DNA from: an uncultured Selenomonas sp.
GTDB taxonomy: Bacteria > Bacillota > Negativicutes > Selenomonadales > Selenomonadaceae
Assembly: GCA_934202005.1 (NCBI GenBank)
Contig: CAKPXP010000001.1
Location: forward strand, 124,001 to 188,000
DNA: 64,000 nt
Direction of reading: 5' to 3'
Shown: positions 1-9,641 of the stretch, in pieces
Layout: each line of letters starts with the position of its first letter
How positions within the stretch are numbered: position 1 is the first letter of the stretch
Notes under the pieces: model-generated
The model's database searches: none
Seen by the model: the letters and a program-made list of their open reading frames with translations, nothing else
What the model was told of the DNA's origin: nothing
Made by a program: the position numbers and the translations under genes

Positions 1-159
1 GCGGCGAGACGCCGTGTGCAGTTCTATTTCCCCGACCGCATTCTCTGCACGGACAACGCGGCGATGATCGGCTGCCGCGGCTACTATCAGGCGCAGGCGG
101 GCGAGGTCAGCGACCTCTATCTCAATGCCGTGCCGGGACTCGGCCTTTCGGATCGCTGA
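1..159 (+). CDS. tsaD: TsaD, tRNA threonylcarbamoyladenosine transferase (3' end only)
   Basis: The open frame starts before the window and ends at TGA 157-159; 52 residues are visible. They match the C-terminus of TsaD/Gcp/YgjD: a PDRILCTDNAAMIG stretch (the family motif is CTDNaAMIg, part of the nucleotide/metal site), then GYYQAQAG and LNAVPGLGL. TsaD makes the t6A37 modification of ANN-decoding tRNAs together with TsaB/E and TsaC. The kinase gene downstream begins 12 bases after the stop, so the two may be cotranscribed. The identification rests on a short but very conserved segment. Confidence 0.85.
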   Translation, partial: AARRRVQFYFPDRILCTDNAAMIGCRGYYQAQAGEVSDLYLNAVPGLGLSDR

Positions 160-171
160 GGAGGGAGACTT

Positions 172-1581
172 ATGGATGATTTTGGGACGCTTGCGCGGGC
201 GCATACGACGCTCACGGCCGTGCAGCAGGAGTTTTTCAAGCGGCTGCTCGTGCTCTTTCCCTTCCTCGCCGATCTCGCGCATGCGCGCGTGCGCCTTTAT
301 CTGCAGACCAAGGACAGGAAGGCCTTCGTAATCGCGGCGCAGGAGTGGCCGCGCACGGTCTACCTGCCGCCGGACGGCACGGCGGAGGGGCGCGTCATCC
401 GCGCGATGGAGGAGCCGGTGCTCTGCCATGCCGTGGAGTCGCGCCATTTCATCCGCGGCAAGCGCGAGTGGAACTACGGCAGCATGATTGATATGATGGT
501 GCAGCCGCTCGTCGACGGCACGGGGCTGCTCGGCCTCGTCTGCTTCGAGACGACGAGCGAGATGGCGCAGTCGGACGGCTATGAGCATCTGCTCTCCGCT
601 GCACGCCTGCTGCTGCGCAATCCGCGGCGCCATCTCAACGCCGAGATGTTCGCGCCGATGAGCGCGAGCGACGGCATCGTCCTCACGGATCAGTACAACC
701 GCATCACGTTCGCGACGACGGCGGCCCTGCGCATTTTCCGTGTGCTCGGCGTCGGCAGCCTCGTCGGCGCCCACCTCTTCGACCGACAGATCACGCAGCA
801 TATCCGCAAGGAGTCGCAGGAGACGAGCCGGCCCTGGGAGCGTGAGATCGAGGCCGGCGCGCTCATCATCCGCGAGCGCAACCTGCCGCTCATGGAGGGC
901 GGCCACTTGCTGAGCCGCATCGTCATCGTCTCCGACCTCACCGAGGTGCGGGAGAAGGACAAGGAAATCAAGGTGAAATCCGCTGTCATCCAGGAGATCC
1001 ATCACCGCGTGAAGAACAACCTCCAGATGATCGCGAGCCTGCTCCGCATGCAGGCGCGCCGCTCGAAGTCACCGGATGTCAAGGACGCGCTGCAAGAGAG
1101 CGTGAACCGCATCCTCTCCATCTCCGTCGTGCATGAATTCCTCTCCGAGCAGGGTGAGAAGACCATCAATGTCGGCGAGGTCGCACGCCACATCTTCAAT
1201 CTCGTCGCGATGAGCATGGTCGACCGCGCGTTCGAGCTGCACTCTGAGTGCGTGGGAGAGACGCTCGTCCTGCCCTCGGCCTACGCGAGCTCCATCGGCC
1301 TCGTGCTCAACGAGCTCGTGCTCAACGCAACGGAGCATGGCTTCGAGGGACGTTCGTCGGGGCACATCCGCCTCACGCTCGGCGACGGGGAGGCGTACCT
1401 CCTCGACTTCGAGGACGACGGCATCGGTCTGCCGGAGGGCTTCCAGCCGGAGAAGCAGAGATCGCTCGGCATCTCCATCATGCGGACGCTCATCGAGGGC
1501 GACCTCGGCGGCACGATCCGCTACGCGAACCGCGAGGGCGGCGGGACATGCGTGACCATCCGGATTCCGAAAAAGGAATAA
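172..1581 (+). CDS. PdtaS/EutW-type sensor histidine kinase
   Basis: A 469-residue cytosolic sensor kinase with no membrane segment. Residues 1-150 resemble the GAF-like H_kinase_N domain, about 160-260 is a PAS region, and at about 275 comes the HisKA_2 box EIHHRVKNNLQMI with the phospho-accepting His. The HATPase follows (NELVLNATEHGF N-box, DDGIGLPEG G1 box, RSLGISIM G2). Kinases of this type signal to ANTAR response regulators, and one is encoded 150 bases downstream, so the pair is probably one two-component system acting by transcription antitermination. A strong Shine-Dalgarno (GGAGGGAG) precedes ATG 172. The signal is unknown; GAF/PAS sensing of a small ligand is inferred. Confidence 0.88.
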   Translation: MDDFGTLARAHTTLTAVQQEFFKRLLVLFPFLADLAHARVRLYLQTKDRKAFVIAAQEWPRTVYLPPDGTAEGRVIRAMEEPVLCHAVESRHFIRGKREWNYGSMIDMMVQPLVDGTGLLGLVCFETTSEMAQSDGYEHLLSAARLLLRNPRRHLNAEMFAPMSASDGIVLTDQYNRITFATTAALRIFRVLGVGSLVGAHLFDRQITQHIRKESQETSRPWEREIEAGALIIRERNLPLMEGGHLLSRIVIVSDLTEVREKDKEIKVKSAVIQEIHHRVKNNLQMIASLLRMQARRSKSPDVKDALQESVNRILSISVVHEFLSEQGEKTINVGEVARHIFNLVAMSMVDRAFELHSECVGETLVLPSAYASSIGLVLNELVLNATEHGFEGRSSGHIRLTLGDGEAYLLDFEDDGIGLPEGFQPEKQRSLGISIMRTLIEGDLGGTIRYANREGGGTCVTIRIPKKE

Positions 1582-1734
1582 AGGTACAATCATAGAGATA
1601 TTTTAGATTTCCGTACTAACATAAAAAAAGAATGATAGAACGCTATATCGTGGACAACGTGCGGGCGGCGCAGGGGAAAGCGCCGCGGTGGGGAGCCGTC
1701 ATGTTCCAAGCACCTGAATGGAGTGGAGAGCATC

Positions 1735-2316
1735 ATGAAGAAGAAAAGCCTGCGCATCGTCATTGCGGACAACGAGTCCATCATCCGCATGGACTTGCGG
1801 GAGATGCTGGAGGACGCCGGTCATGAGATCGTCGGCGAGGCCGTTGACGGCTGGCATGCCGTCGAGACGACGCGCGCGCGCCGTCCGGATCTCGTCATCA
1901 TGGATATCAAGATGCCGGAGATGGACGGCATCACAGCGGCGAAAAAAATCTCCGACGAGGGCATCGCGCCCGTGCTGCTGCTCACCGCGTACAGTCAGCC
2001 GGAGATCGTCGAGCGCGCGAAGAACTCCGGCGTGCTCGCCTATCTCGTGAAGCCCGTCAAGGAGAGCAATCTGTTCCCCGCGATGGAGATCGCGCTCTCA
2101 CGCTGGGAGGAGATGCAGGATCTCTCGGCGGAACTCGACAAGGTGCGCGACACGCTTGAGATGCGCAAGACGCTCGACCGCGCAAAAGGCATCCTCATGG
2201 CGGTGCATCACCTCACGGAGAAGGAAGCCTACCGCCGTATCCAGCAGTACGCAATGGCGAAACGCCTGACCGTCAAAGAGGTCGCCGAGGCCATCGTGCG
2301 CGCGGCCGTGAAATGA
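1735..2316 (+). CDS. ANTAR-domain response regulator (PdtaR/EutV type)
   Basis: A 193-residue protein. Residues 1-125 are a receiver domain: acidic pocket near the N-terminus, phospho-acceptor Asp at about 57 in VIMDIKMPEMDG, Thr in LLTAYS and Lys in YLVKPVKE. Residues 140-193 are an ANTAR RNA-binding domain (DRAKGILMAVHHLTEKEAYRRIQ). ANTAR proteins bind paired hexanucleotide-loop RNA hairpins that overlap terminators and let transcription continue when phosphorylated. The kinase just upstream is the expected partner. ATG 1735 is chosen because GGAGTGGAGAG lies just before it; a GTG four codons earlier is also open. No ANTAR target hairpin pair was recognised nearby, so the regulon is unknown. 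Confidence 0.9.
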   Translation: MKKKSLRIVIADNESIIRMDLREMLEDAGHEIVGEAVDGWHAVETTRARRPDLVIMDIKMPEMDGITAAKKISDEGIAPVLLLTAYSQPEIVERAKNSGVLAYLVKPVKESNLFPAMEIALSRWEEMQDLSAELDKVRDTLEMRKTLDRAKGILMAVHHLTEKEAYRRIQQYAMAKRLTVKEVAEAIVRAAVK

Positions 2317-2353
2317 TGCATGAGCGATCGCAGAAAAAGTCAAAAAGAAATCC

Positions 2354-2382
2354 TTGACATTTTGACTAAGAGAGGGTAGTAT
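2354..2382 (+). promoter_or_regulatory. groESL promoter
   Basis: TTGACA at 2354-2359, 17-base spacer, TAGTAT at 2377-2382, directly upstream of the CIRCE operator. This is a consensus-like housekeeping sigma promoter. Confidence 0.85.
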
Positions 2383-2393
2383 AAGGATTGTAG

Positions 2394-2420
2394 TTAGCAC
2401 TCAGGCAATGTGAGTGCTAA
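2394..2420 (+). promoter_or_regulatory. CIRCE operator (HrcA binding site)
   Basis: A perfect TTAGCACTC-N9-GAGTGCTAA inverted repeat lies between the promoter and groES. HrcA represses groESL through this element until heat shock. hrcA itself is not in the window. Confidence 0.97.
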
Positions 2421-2457
2421 CAGAACGAGGCAAATCCATGTTAGGAGGAAGATATAT

Positions 2458-2739
2458 ATGATTAAGCCATTGGGCGAAAGAGTTGTCATTGAAGTTTCGG
2501 AAAGCGATGTCAAGACGGCCAGCGGAATCGTGCTGCCGGACACGGCGAAAGAGAAACCGCAGAAGGGCACGGTCGTCGCCGTTGGCGCTGGCAAGCTCCT
2601 CGATAACGGTGAGCGTGCGCCGATGGAGGTCAAGGTCGGCGACAACATCATCTTCTCCAAATATTCCGGCACGGAAGTCAAGGTCGACGACAAGGACTAT
2701 CTCGTCGTCCGCGAGAGCGATATCCTCGCTGTGCTCTGA
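2458..2739 (+). CDS. groES: GroES co-chaperonin
   Basis: A 93-residue protein starting [12 protein letters not shown], with the mobile loop [17 protein letters not shown] and [14 protein letters not shown], which is standard Cpn10 length and order. It forms the heptameric lid of the GroEL folding chamber. AGGAGGAAGATATAT precedes ATG 2458. It is the first gene of the CIRCE-controlled operon, with groEL 57 bases downstream. Confidence 0.97.
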   Translation: MIKPLGERVVIEVSESDVKTASGIVLPDTAKEKPQKGTVVAVGAGKLLDNGERAPMEVKVGDNIIFSKYSGTEVKVDDKDYLVVRESDILAVL

Positions 2740-2775
2740 TTCGCAAGCAGGAAAAGACAGTAAACATTCGTATAG

Positions 2776-4419
<1,644 letters not shown>

Positions 4420-4449
4420 GTAAAGACCCTATGATAGAGTACACAGAAG

Positions 4450-4472
4450 GGACTGCGAGAGCAGTCCTTTTT
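4450..4472 (+). terminator. groESL rho-independent terminator
   Basis: GGACTGC (4450-4456), GAGA loop, GCAGTCC (4461-4467), then TTTTT, about 30 bases after the groEL stop. Confidence 0.88.
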
Positions 4473-4486
4473 GTGTGCCCGCTTTT

Positions 4487-4665
4487 AGGAAACGCTGATT
4501 AAATGAGGTGCTCCGGATTTACGCGGATGCGCTGTATCTCCTTAGGAGACAAACCGGAGGCGTAGCGGCAAAACGCTCCATCGCGTTTTGTGCTGAGGAT
4601 TGTAGGGCGACGGGAGGACAGTGCAGACGCGTGAAGACGGAGTGCCGAATTAATCAGTGGTTCTT
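4487..4665 (+). repeat. MITE-like dispersed repeat, copy 1
   Basis: About 180 bp without coding potential. Its ends form an imperfect inverted repeat (AGGAAACGCTGATTAA at the left, TTAATCAGTGGTTCTT at the right). A central hairpin CAAAACGC-tccatc-GCGTTTTG lies at 4569-4590. Closely related copies occur at 6624-6785, 41361-41540 (inverted) and 42995-43157. The size, TIRs and intergenic placement suggest a non-autonomous element or a REP-like repeat. No transposase is in the window. Confidence 0.85.
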
Positions 4666-4695
4666 TTATACATAGGCAGGCGAGGCCTGAGATGA

Positions 4696-4724
4696 TTGCG
4701 GCGCGGGAAGACTTTGTTTATAAT
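4696..4724 (+). promoter_or_regulatory. putative yigZ promoter
   Basis: TTGCGG at 4696-4701, 17-base spacer, TATAAT at 4719-4724, 45 bases before the yigZ start and just right of repeat copy 1. Confidence 0.6.
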
Positions 4725-4768
4725 AGAGGTACTGGGAGAGGAAAAGGAAGGATGGTCCGTGGTAAAGG

Positions 4769-5404
4769 ATGATGAAGAGTTATCGCACAATCAAGGGGAC
4801 GGCCGAGGCCGCCTATGAGATACAGAAATCGCGCTTTCTCACGCATGTGAGCCATGCGGCGAGCGAGGAGGAGGCGCGCGCCTTCATCCAGGCGAGGAAA
4901 AAGGAATTCTTTGACGCGCGTCATAACTGCTCCGCCTATGTGCTTGGTGCCGACGGCGCGAAGCAGAAGTCGAACGATGACGGGGAGCCGGGCGGCACGG
5001 CGGGGAATCCGATGCTCGAGGCCATCAAGCAGCAGGGACTCACCGATGTCGTCGTCGTCGTCACGCGGTATTTCGGCGGCATCAAGCTTGGGGCGGGCGG
5101 ACTCATCAGGGCCTATCATCACAGTGCGATGCTGGGGCTTTCTGTCGCCGATATTGTAGAGATGGTACCGTTCTGCATCGTACAGCTCCGTATCAGCTAT
5201 CCGCTTCTGGCCGCCGTCGAACATTATCTGCGTCAGGAGGAGATCCGCACGGGAGAAAAGGAATATGCGGAGGATGTCATGATTCCCTTGCTGCTGCGGG
5301 AGGAGGAAGCGGCAGCCGTCTGTGAGGAGCTCACGAACCTGACGGCCGGTACCGGCAAGCTGCAGCGGGCGGGGATACAGGTCGTTGCTGTACCGGTCGC
5401 CTGA
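4769..5404 (+). CDS. yigZ: YigZ/IMPACT family protein
   Basis: A 211-residue protein. Residues 1-125 form the UPF0029/IMPACT domain (KSRFLTHVSHAASEEEA, HNCSAYVLG, NDDGEPGGTAGNPML, VTRYFGGIKLGAGGLIRAY, the family signature), followed by a DUF1949 ferredoxin-like domain (about 140-211). The biochemical role of bacterial YigZ is not settled; RNA or nucleotide binding is usually proposed. It is monocistronic, with its own promoter and a bidirectional terminator after it. Confidence 0.93.
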   Translation: MMKSYRTIKGTAEAAYEIQKSRFLTHVSHAASEEEARAFIQARKKEFFDARHNCSAYVLGADGAKQKSNDDGEPGGTAGNPMLEAIKQQGLTDVVVVVTRYFGGIKLGAGGLIRAYHHSAMLGLSVADIVEMVPFCIVQLRISYPLLAAVEHYLRQEEIRTGEKEYAEDVMIPLLLREEEAAAVCEELTNLTAGTGKLQRAGIQVVAVPVA

Positions 5405-5414
5405 GCCGCGCGAA

Positions 5415-5460
5415 AAGCCCCATACGCCCCTTCGCGGTAGCGAAGAGGCGTATGGGGCTT
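5415..5460. terminator. bidirectional terminator between yigZ and the DeoR regulator
   Basis: A perfect 14-bp inverted repeat (AAGCCCCATACGCC at 5415-5428, complement at 5447-5460) encloses a second stem CTTCGC/GCGAAG. It lies between the ends of the two convergent genes. Confidence 0.85.
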
Positions 5461-5494
5461 GGCACCTGTGGAAGACGCCAGGAGAAGAGCATGC

Positions 5495-6250
5495 TCAGTC
5501 GAGCAGATCGATGTGTTTCTTTTCCAGCAACGTGCGCCAGCCGCTGCTCACCGGCTCATCTGTGACGATGGTCTGGATGCGGTCGAAGTCAAAGGAGTGC
5601 ACAAATGCCGTCTGGTTGAATTTCGTATGGTCGACGAGCAGAATGGTTCGATTGGCTTGGACGGCCATGTATTCCTTGAGGACGCTCTCATCCTCGTTCG
5701 ATTCCATGATGCCTCGCTCCTTGCTGAGGCCCTTGCAGCTGATGAAAGCGAGATCGACATTATAGCGCTGGATGGTCTCCTGCGCTATATGGCCGACCAG
5801 TGCGCAGGAGTTTGCGCGCAGCGTTCCGCCTGTTGAGATGAGGCGGTGGGGAGAGGCGAAATAATCGTGCAGGATCCGGGCGGAGTTCGTGATGATGGTG
5901 AGGTTTTTCTTCTGCTGCAGGCGGGCCAGCAGGGCGAGGCATGTCGTGCTCGCATCGACCATGAGACTGTCGCCGTCGTGCACGAGGGCGGCGGCCTTGA
6001 TGGCGATGATCTGCTTGTTCTCGCTCATGATGGCATTGCGCTTGAGGAAGGAGATATCCTCCCGCGTGTGTTCGCTCAGTACAGCACCGCCGTAGCTGCG
6101 GCGCAGCAGATCCTTGCTCTCAAGCTTTTCGAGGTCACGGCGGATCGTCTCCTCCGTCACATTGAAAAGTTTCGCAAGCTCCGCGACATAGACCTTCTGT
6201 TCATTGTTCAGCTTCTCCATGATTTGCTGACGGCGTTCGATACCCAGCAT
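5495..6250 (-). CDS. DeoR/GlpR-family transcriptional regulator
   Basis: A 251-residue repressor. The N-terminal winged HTH (ERRQQIMEKLNNEQKVYVAELAKLF, then the family signature VTEETIRRDLEKLE) is followed by a DeoRC sugar-phosphate sensor domain of the isomerase-like fold (IKAAALVHDGDSLMVDASTTC, LTIITNS, STGGTLRANSCALVG, DLAFISCKGL). DeoR proteins usually control sugar or polyol catabolism and respond to a phosphorylated sugar. No transport or catabolic gene is adjacent, so the target is unknown. ATG 6250 is preferred; a GTG at 6262 would add four residues but has almost no spacing from the AGGAG. Confidence 0.9.
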   Translation of the reverse strand: MLGIERRQQIMEKLNNEQKVYVAELAKLFNVTEETIRRDLEKLESKDLLRRSYGGAVLSEHTREDISFLKRNAIMSENKQIIAIKAAALVHDGDSLMVDASTTCLALLARLQQKKNLTIITNSARILHDYFASPHRLISTGGTLRANSCALVGHIAQETIQRYNVDLAFISCKGLSKERGIMESNEDESVLKEYMAVQANRTILLVDHTKFNQTAFVHSFDFDRIQTIVTDEPVSSGWRTLLEKKHIDLLD

Positions 6251-6315
6251 GATGGCAAGCACACTCCTCTCATAATCACAACGTTCGTTCGGTCGTCGTT
6301 GTGCATATCCCTTGT

Positions 6316-6349
6316 TAAGGAATCAATGATTCATTCAGCGGTTCCTTAA
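6316..6349. repeat. solo end fragment of the MITE-like repeat
   Basis: AAGGAATCAATGATTCATTC and the following bases resemble the terminal 20-30 bases of the dispersed repeat (compare 41361-41380, 43310-43334) and can fold back on themselves. No internal repeat sequence is present. Confidence 0.5.
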
Positions 6350-6623
6350 AGCAATCCAAAACAATTCATCTGCAGTGCATTGCGAAGCACGCTTTGCAAT
6401 GTGAGATTAAAAGATATATCTAATTATTACCCTTTTAATTATAATAGATAATCTAGCAAAGAGCAACAACAATACAAGAAATCGAAACATGATTTCATAA
6501 TTTGTACGTATGTGAACGCACATTTGTGGCACTGTTTTGGAAAACGATACACGGCAGAGGACGAGTGGGGAGAGCCTCAAGAGCAAAAAAGGATTTTGCG
6601 CGACGGTCACGAAGAAAGGGGAT
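6350..6623. other. AT-rich intergenic stretch, no gene seen
   Basis: Together with the flanking repeats this fills the 555-base gap between the DeoR regulator and the MoxR gene. Bases 6408-6500 are clearly AT-rich (TTAAAAGATATATC, TTTTAATTATAATAG) in an otherwise GC-rich region. I see no convincing start with a ribosome binding site, no tRNA and no clear hairpin terminator. Confidence 0.5.
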
Positions 6624-6785
6624 AGAAAGCGCTGATGAAATGAGGTGTTCCAGATTTGTACGGATGTGTTGTATCTCCCAAGGAGATCGACCAGAAGCGC
6701 AGCGCGGGCAACGCTGAGGAGCTGTCGACAGTGGGAGGATGGTGCAGACGCGTGAAAACGGAGTGCCGAAATAATCAGTGATTCC
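6624..6785 (+). repeat. MITE-like dispersed repeat, copy 2 (most diverged)
   Basis: Aligns over its length with copy 1: AGCGCTGATGAAATGAGGTG at the left, GTGCAGACGCGTGAAAACGG and GAGTGCCGAAATAATCAGTG at the right. The centre is degraded and the hairpin found in copies 1, 3 and 4 is not intact. It ends 20 bases before the MoxR start codon, so it may contribute promoter or leader sequence. Confidence 0.82.
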
Positions 6786-6805
6786 CATAGGAAAGGGATG
6801 ATGAT

Positions 6806-7708
6806 ATGGAAGAGTGGCTGGAGAATACACTCAGTGAGGGATTGCGGCGCGATCTTGCGGCGTGGCGCAGTCAGTATCCTTGGGAGGGAACGCGCGCACT
6901 GCCAAGTCCTGTGTACCGCTATCATGGCAGGGAGATTTTCGAGGCCGCAGTGGCGGCGCTGCTCGCGGGGGAGCATCTGCTGCTCGTCGGACCGAAGGCG
7001 ACGGGGAAGAATGTGCTTGCGGAGAATCTGGCGGCGGCGTTCGGCCGCCCGATGTTCAATGTTTCCTTGCACATCAATACGGACGCCGCCTATCTCATCG
7101 GTACGGATACCTTCCGCGCCGGCGAGGTGCAGTTCCGCCCGGGACCGGTCTATGAGAGCGCGGCAGTCGGCGGGTTCTGCGTGTTCGACGAGATCAACAT
7201 GGCGCGCAACGAGGCGCTCGCGGTGCTCCATTCGCTGCTTGATCACCGGCGATTGCTTGAGGTGCCGGGCAGCGGGCAGCTCGCGGTGCATCCTGCCGCG
7301 CGGTTTCTCGCAACGATGAACGAGGGATATGCGGGGACGCGCGAACTCAACGAGGCGCTGGCCTCGCGTTTCCTCGTGCTGCGCCTGCCGCCGCTCGATG
7401 AGACGGGGCTCGCGGCGCTGCTTGGTGACGCGCTGCCGCAGCTCAGCAACGAGGGTCGGGAGGTGCTCGTTGCACTTTTTCTCGCGCTCACGGAGAAGAG
7501 CCGTGCGGGCGAGATATCGAGCAGGGCGGTGGATCTGCGCGGCCTCCTGGCCGCGGTGCGTCTCATCGCGCGCGGCGTGGCGCCGTGGCGGGCGCTCACG
7601 ATGGGGCTCATCGACAAGTGCATCGAGGCAGAGGAACGGGAGCTTGCGGGAGATGTCCTGGCGCTGTATGTGACGCAGGAGACGTCCGCGCAGTTGTTTT
7701 TTGCATAG
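6806..7708 (+). CDS. MoxR/NorQ-family AAA+ ATPase
   Basis: A 300-residue AAA+ protein: Walker A GPKATGKN (about residue 59), Walker B CVFDEINMA, sensor I FLATMNEGYAG, and the arginine-containing ELNEALASRFLVLRLPPL. MoxR ATPases work with VWA-domain partners as metal-insertion or remodelling chaperones (NorQ/NorD, CbbQ/CbbO, CobS/CobT). The next gene encodes such a VWA protein, which supports a functional pair. Oddly, the P-loop ends in GKN where Ser/Thr normally coordinates Mg2+, so its ATPase activity may be altered. AAAGGGATGATGAT precedes ATG 6806. The substrate complex is unknown. Confidence 0.85.
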   Translation: MEEWLENTLSEGLRRDLAAWRSQYPWEGTRALPSPVYRYHGREIFEAAVAALLAGEHLLLVGPKATGKNVLAENLAAAFGRPMFNVSLHINTDAAYLIGTDTFRAGEVQFRPGPVYESAAVGGFCVFDEINMARNEALAVLHSLLDHRRLLEVPGSGQLAVHPAARFLATMNEGYAGTRELNEALASRFLVLRLPPLDETGLAALLGDALPQLSNEGREVLVALFLALTEKSRAGEISSRAVDLRGLLAAVRLIARGVAPWRALTMGLIDKCIEAEERELAGDVLALYVTQETSAQLFFA

Positions 7709-7802
7709 GGCTGGATGCGTGGCGGGGAATGATAGCTCGCTGCCTTTTCTCGCAGACATATTTTTCGTAGAGCGATGTCGGTGGTGCAAGGAGGGATGAA
7801 AG

Positions 7803-9473
7803 ATGCGGAGCAGGAATCGGCGCCGGGCGGAGAACCAGGTGTGGACGGCGGCGGGGGACTATGATTTTGCGCCCGCGTTCCTTGCGTTCCATGCGGACGG
7901 GACGCCGGATGCATATCTCAATGCCATTGTCGGCTTTACGCATCGCTTTTATGACGCGGCGGCCCTGCGTGATTATCTTGCGTCGCTTAGCAGCTCATTG
8001 CTCGTCGATACGTTTACGGATCTTTGCTGGCTCGCGCTGGAGTCTGCCGTCTATCCGCAGGCCGTGCGCTGCTCGCCGGCGCTGCCGCAGCTGCGCGAGG
8101 CGCATGCGCGGCGGTATCTGTGCGATCTGCGGGCGGTGGATGTCTCCCTGCAGCAGCGCATGCTGCAGGCAGGCGTCGTGCAGACGCTCAAGACGGCGCG
8201 CTGCCGTGAGGTGCTCGGCGAGCCGCTGTGTCTCTACCATCCGTGGGACAGGCGGCTTTACGCGGCGCTTTCCCTGCCGCCGGAGCGCGATACGGCGGCG
8301 CTGATCCGCCGGATGGACGAGGTGCTGCGCCGTTATTTTGTCTTCCGCTGGACAAATCATCTGCGGCAGGCCATGCATATCGCATTGCCCGCGTGGCTCC
8401 ATGCCGTGCTGCGTCGTCTGCTGCCCGTGCGGCGCGTGCAGGATGACGCACCGCGCCGCACGGGCGGCAGCGGCACGGATGTGGGCACGGCGGGGGCTGA
8501 GGGGCAGCGGGGGCTGCGTCTGCGCGCGGGCGGCGATTGGCGCCGCGTGCTTGCCTCGTTCGGCGCGCCGTATTTCCCTGAGGGGCAGCGCGCGCGGTTC
8601 GAGGAAGAGATTTGCGTGGGAGCGCATCAGCGCACGCATATTTTTTACGCGCGGGCGGGCGCGGGACAGGCGGCTCGCGCTTTGAACACGTCGTTTTATC
8701 AGGCGCACCGCGCGGTCTACCGCACGGCAGCGCGCAAGCTCGCGGCGCAGGTCAGAAATACGCTTGCGGTATGGCGGCAGCCGCTGCCGGTTCCCGCGCG
8801 GGCGGGACGGTTCACGAGCGCCTGGGCGTGGCGCGGGGCGTGCGGACTCGACGGGCGTCTGTTCGCGAGCAGCGAGGAGCGGCCTCGCAGCGACTTTGCT
8901 GTGACGCTGCTGCTCGACGCGTCTGCCTCCCGCGAGTCACAGCAGGCGTTGATTGCCGCTCAGGCGTATACGCTCGCGGAGGGCCTCATGCGCGCGGGGG
9001 TGCGCGTACAGGTCTGGTCGTTCGCGAGCGTCGAACGCGTGACGGCGCTGACGGTGCTCAAGGCGTTCGGCGCGCGGCAGGCGGATGGCGTCTTTGCCTA
9101 CGAGGCGCGCGGCTGGAACCGCGACGGGCTCGCGCTGCGTGCGCTGCGGCCGTTGCTGCCCGCAGGCAGGCGGCAGCTCGTCCTCTGTCTCACGGACGCG
9201 CATCCCGGGGATGCTTTCGGTCTCTTGCCCGAGGGGCGGACGCTCGCGCAGGCGTATATGGGAAAAGCGGCTGTGCGCGACGCGGCGGCTGGCTGCCGCG
9301 CCCTGTGCCGCGCGGGCGTCCGCATCGTAGGCCTCGTCAACAGCGTCTTTCCCGAGGAGACGACGCAGGAGGCGGCACGGGAGATTTTCGGCACCGCGTT
9401 CCTCTGTCTGCGCAGTCCCCAGGATCTCGCGCTGCGTGCGGGCGCTGTCATCGAGCGGGAGCTGCGGCGTTGA
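7803..9473 (+). CDS. VWA-domain protein, partner of the MoxR ATPase
   Basis: A 556-residue Arg/Ala-rich protein. The C-terminal 190 residues form a von Willebrand A domain with the MIDAS start DASAS (about residue 370), then VQVWSFASV and LVLCLTDAHPGD. The N-terminal two thirds are poorly recognisable and probably helical. The architecture resembles CobT/NorD partners of MoxR-type ATPases, and the ATPase gene is 94 bases upstream. GGAGGGATGAAAG precedes ATG 7803. No signal peptide, so it is cytosolic. Which metalloenzyme or complex the pair serves cannot be told from the neighbours. Confidence 0.8.
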   Translation: MRSRNRRRAENQVWTAAGDYDFAPAFLAFHADGTPDAYLNAIVGFTHRFYDAAALRDYLASLSSSLLVDTFTDLCWLALESAVYPQAVRCSPALPQLREAHARRYLCDLRAVDVSLQQRMLQAGVVQTLKTARCREVLGEPLCLYHPWDRRLYAALSLPPERDTAALIRRMDEVLRRYFVFRWTNHLRQAMHIALPAWLHAVLRRLLPVRRVQDDAPRRTGGSGTDVGTAGAEGQRGLRLRAGGDWRRVLASFGAPYFPEGQRARFEEEICVGAHQRTHIFYARAGAGQAARALNTSFYQAHRAVYRTAARKLAAQVRNTLAVWRQPLPVPARAGRFTSAWAWRGACGLDGRLFASSEERPRSDFAVTLLLDASASRESQQALIAAQAYTLAEGLMRAGVRVQVWSFASVERVTALTVLKAFGARQADGVFAYEARGWNRDGLALRALRPLLPAGRRQLVLCLTDAHPGDAFGLLPEGRTLAQAYMGKAAVRDAAAGCRALCRAGVRIVGLVNSVFPEETTQEAAREIFGTAFLCLRSPQDLALRAGAVIERELRR

Positions 9474-9641
9474 CGTGAGACATGAAAACGGCTATAGTTT
9501 ATAGGTCGCTGATGGCTTCGACTTTGTTCCAGTCGGCGATTGGCGAACATCAAGAACTCTGTTTCATCATGAGTGGATGGCGGTCATGGCCTGCGTCTGC
9601 CGCAGACAGATAGCTGCTTTATTTAGATTGGAAGTGCAGAT

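Noticed and set aside
6495..6717. Short open frames in the AT-rich gap before the MoxR gene
   Set aside because: They run through the dispersed repeat, lack ribosome binding sites and give low-complexity products.
9474..9641. Possible small RNA or tRNA between the VWA gene and recJ
   Set aside because: No cloverleaf, T-loop sequence or terminator could be found in this 168-base gap.
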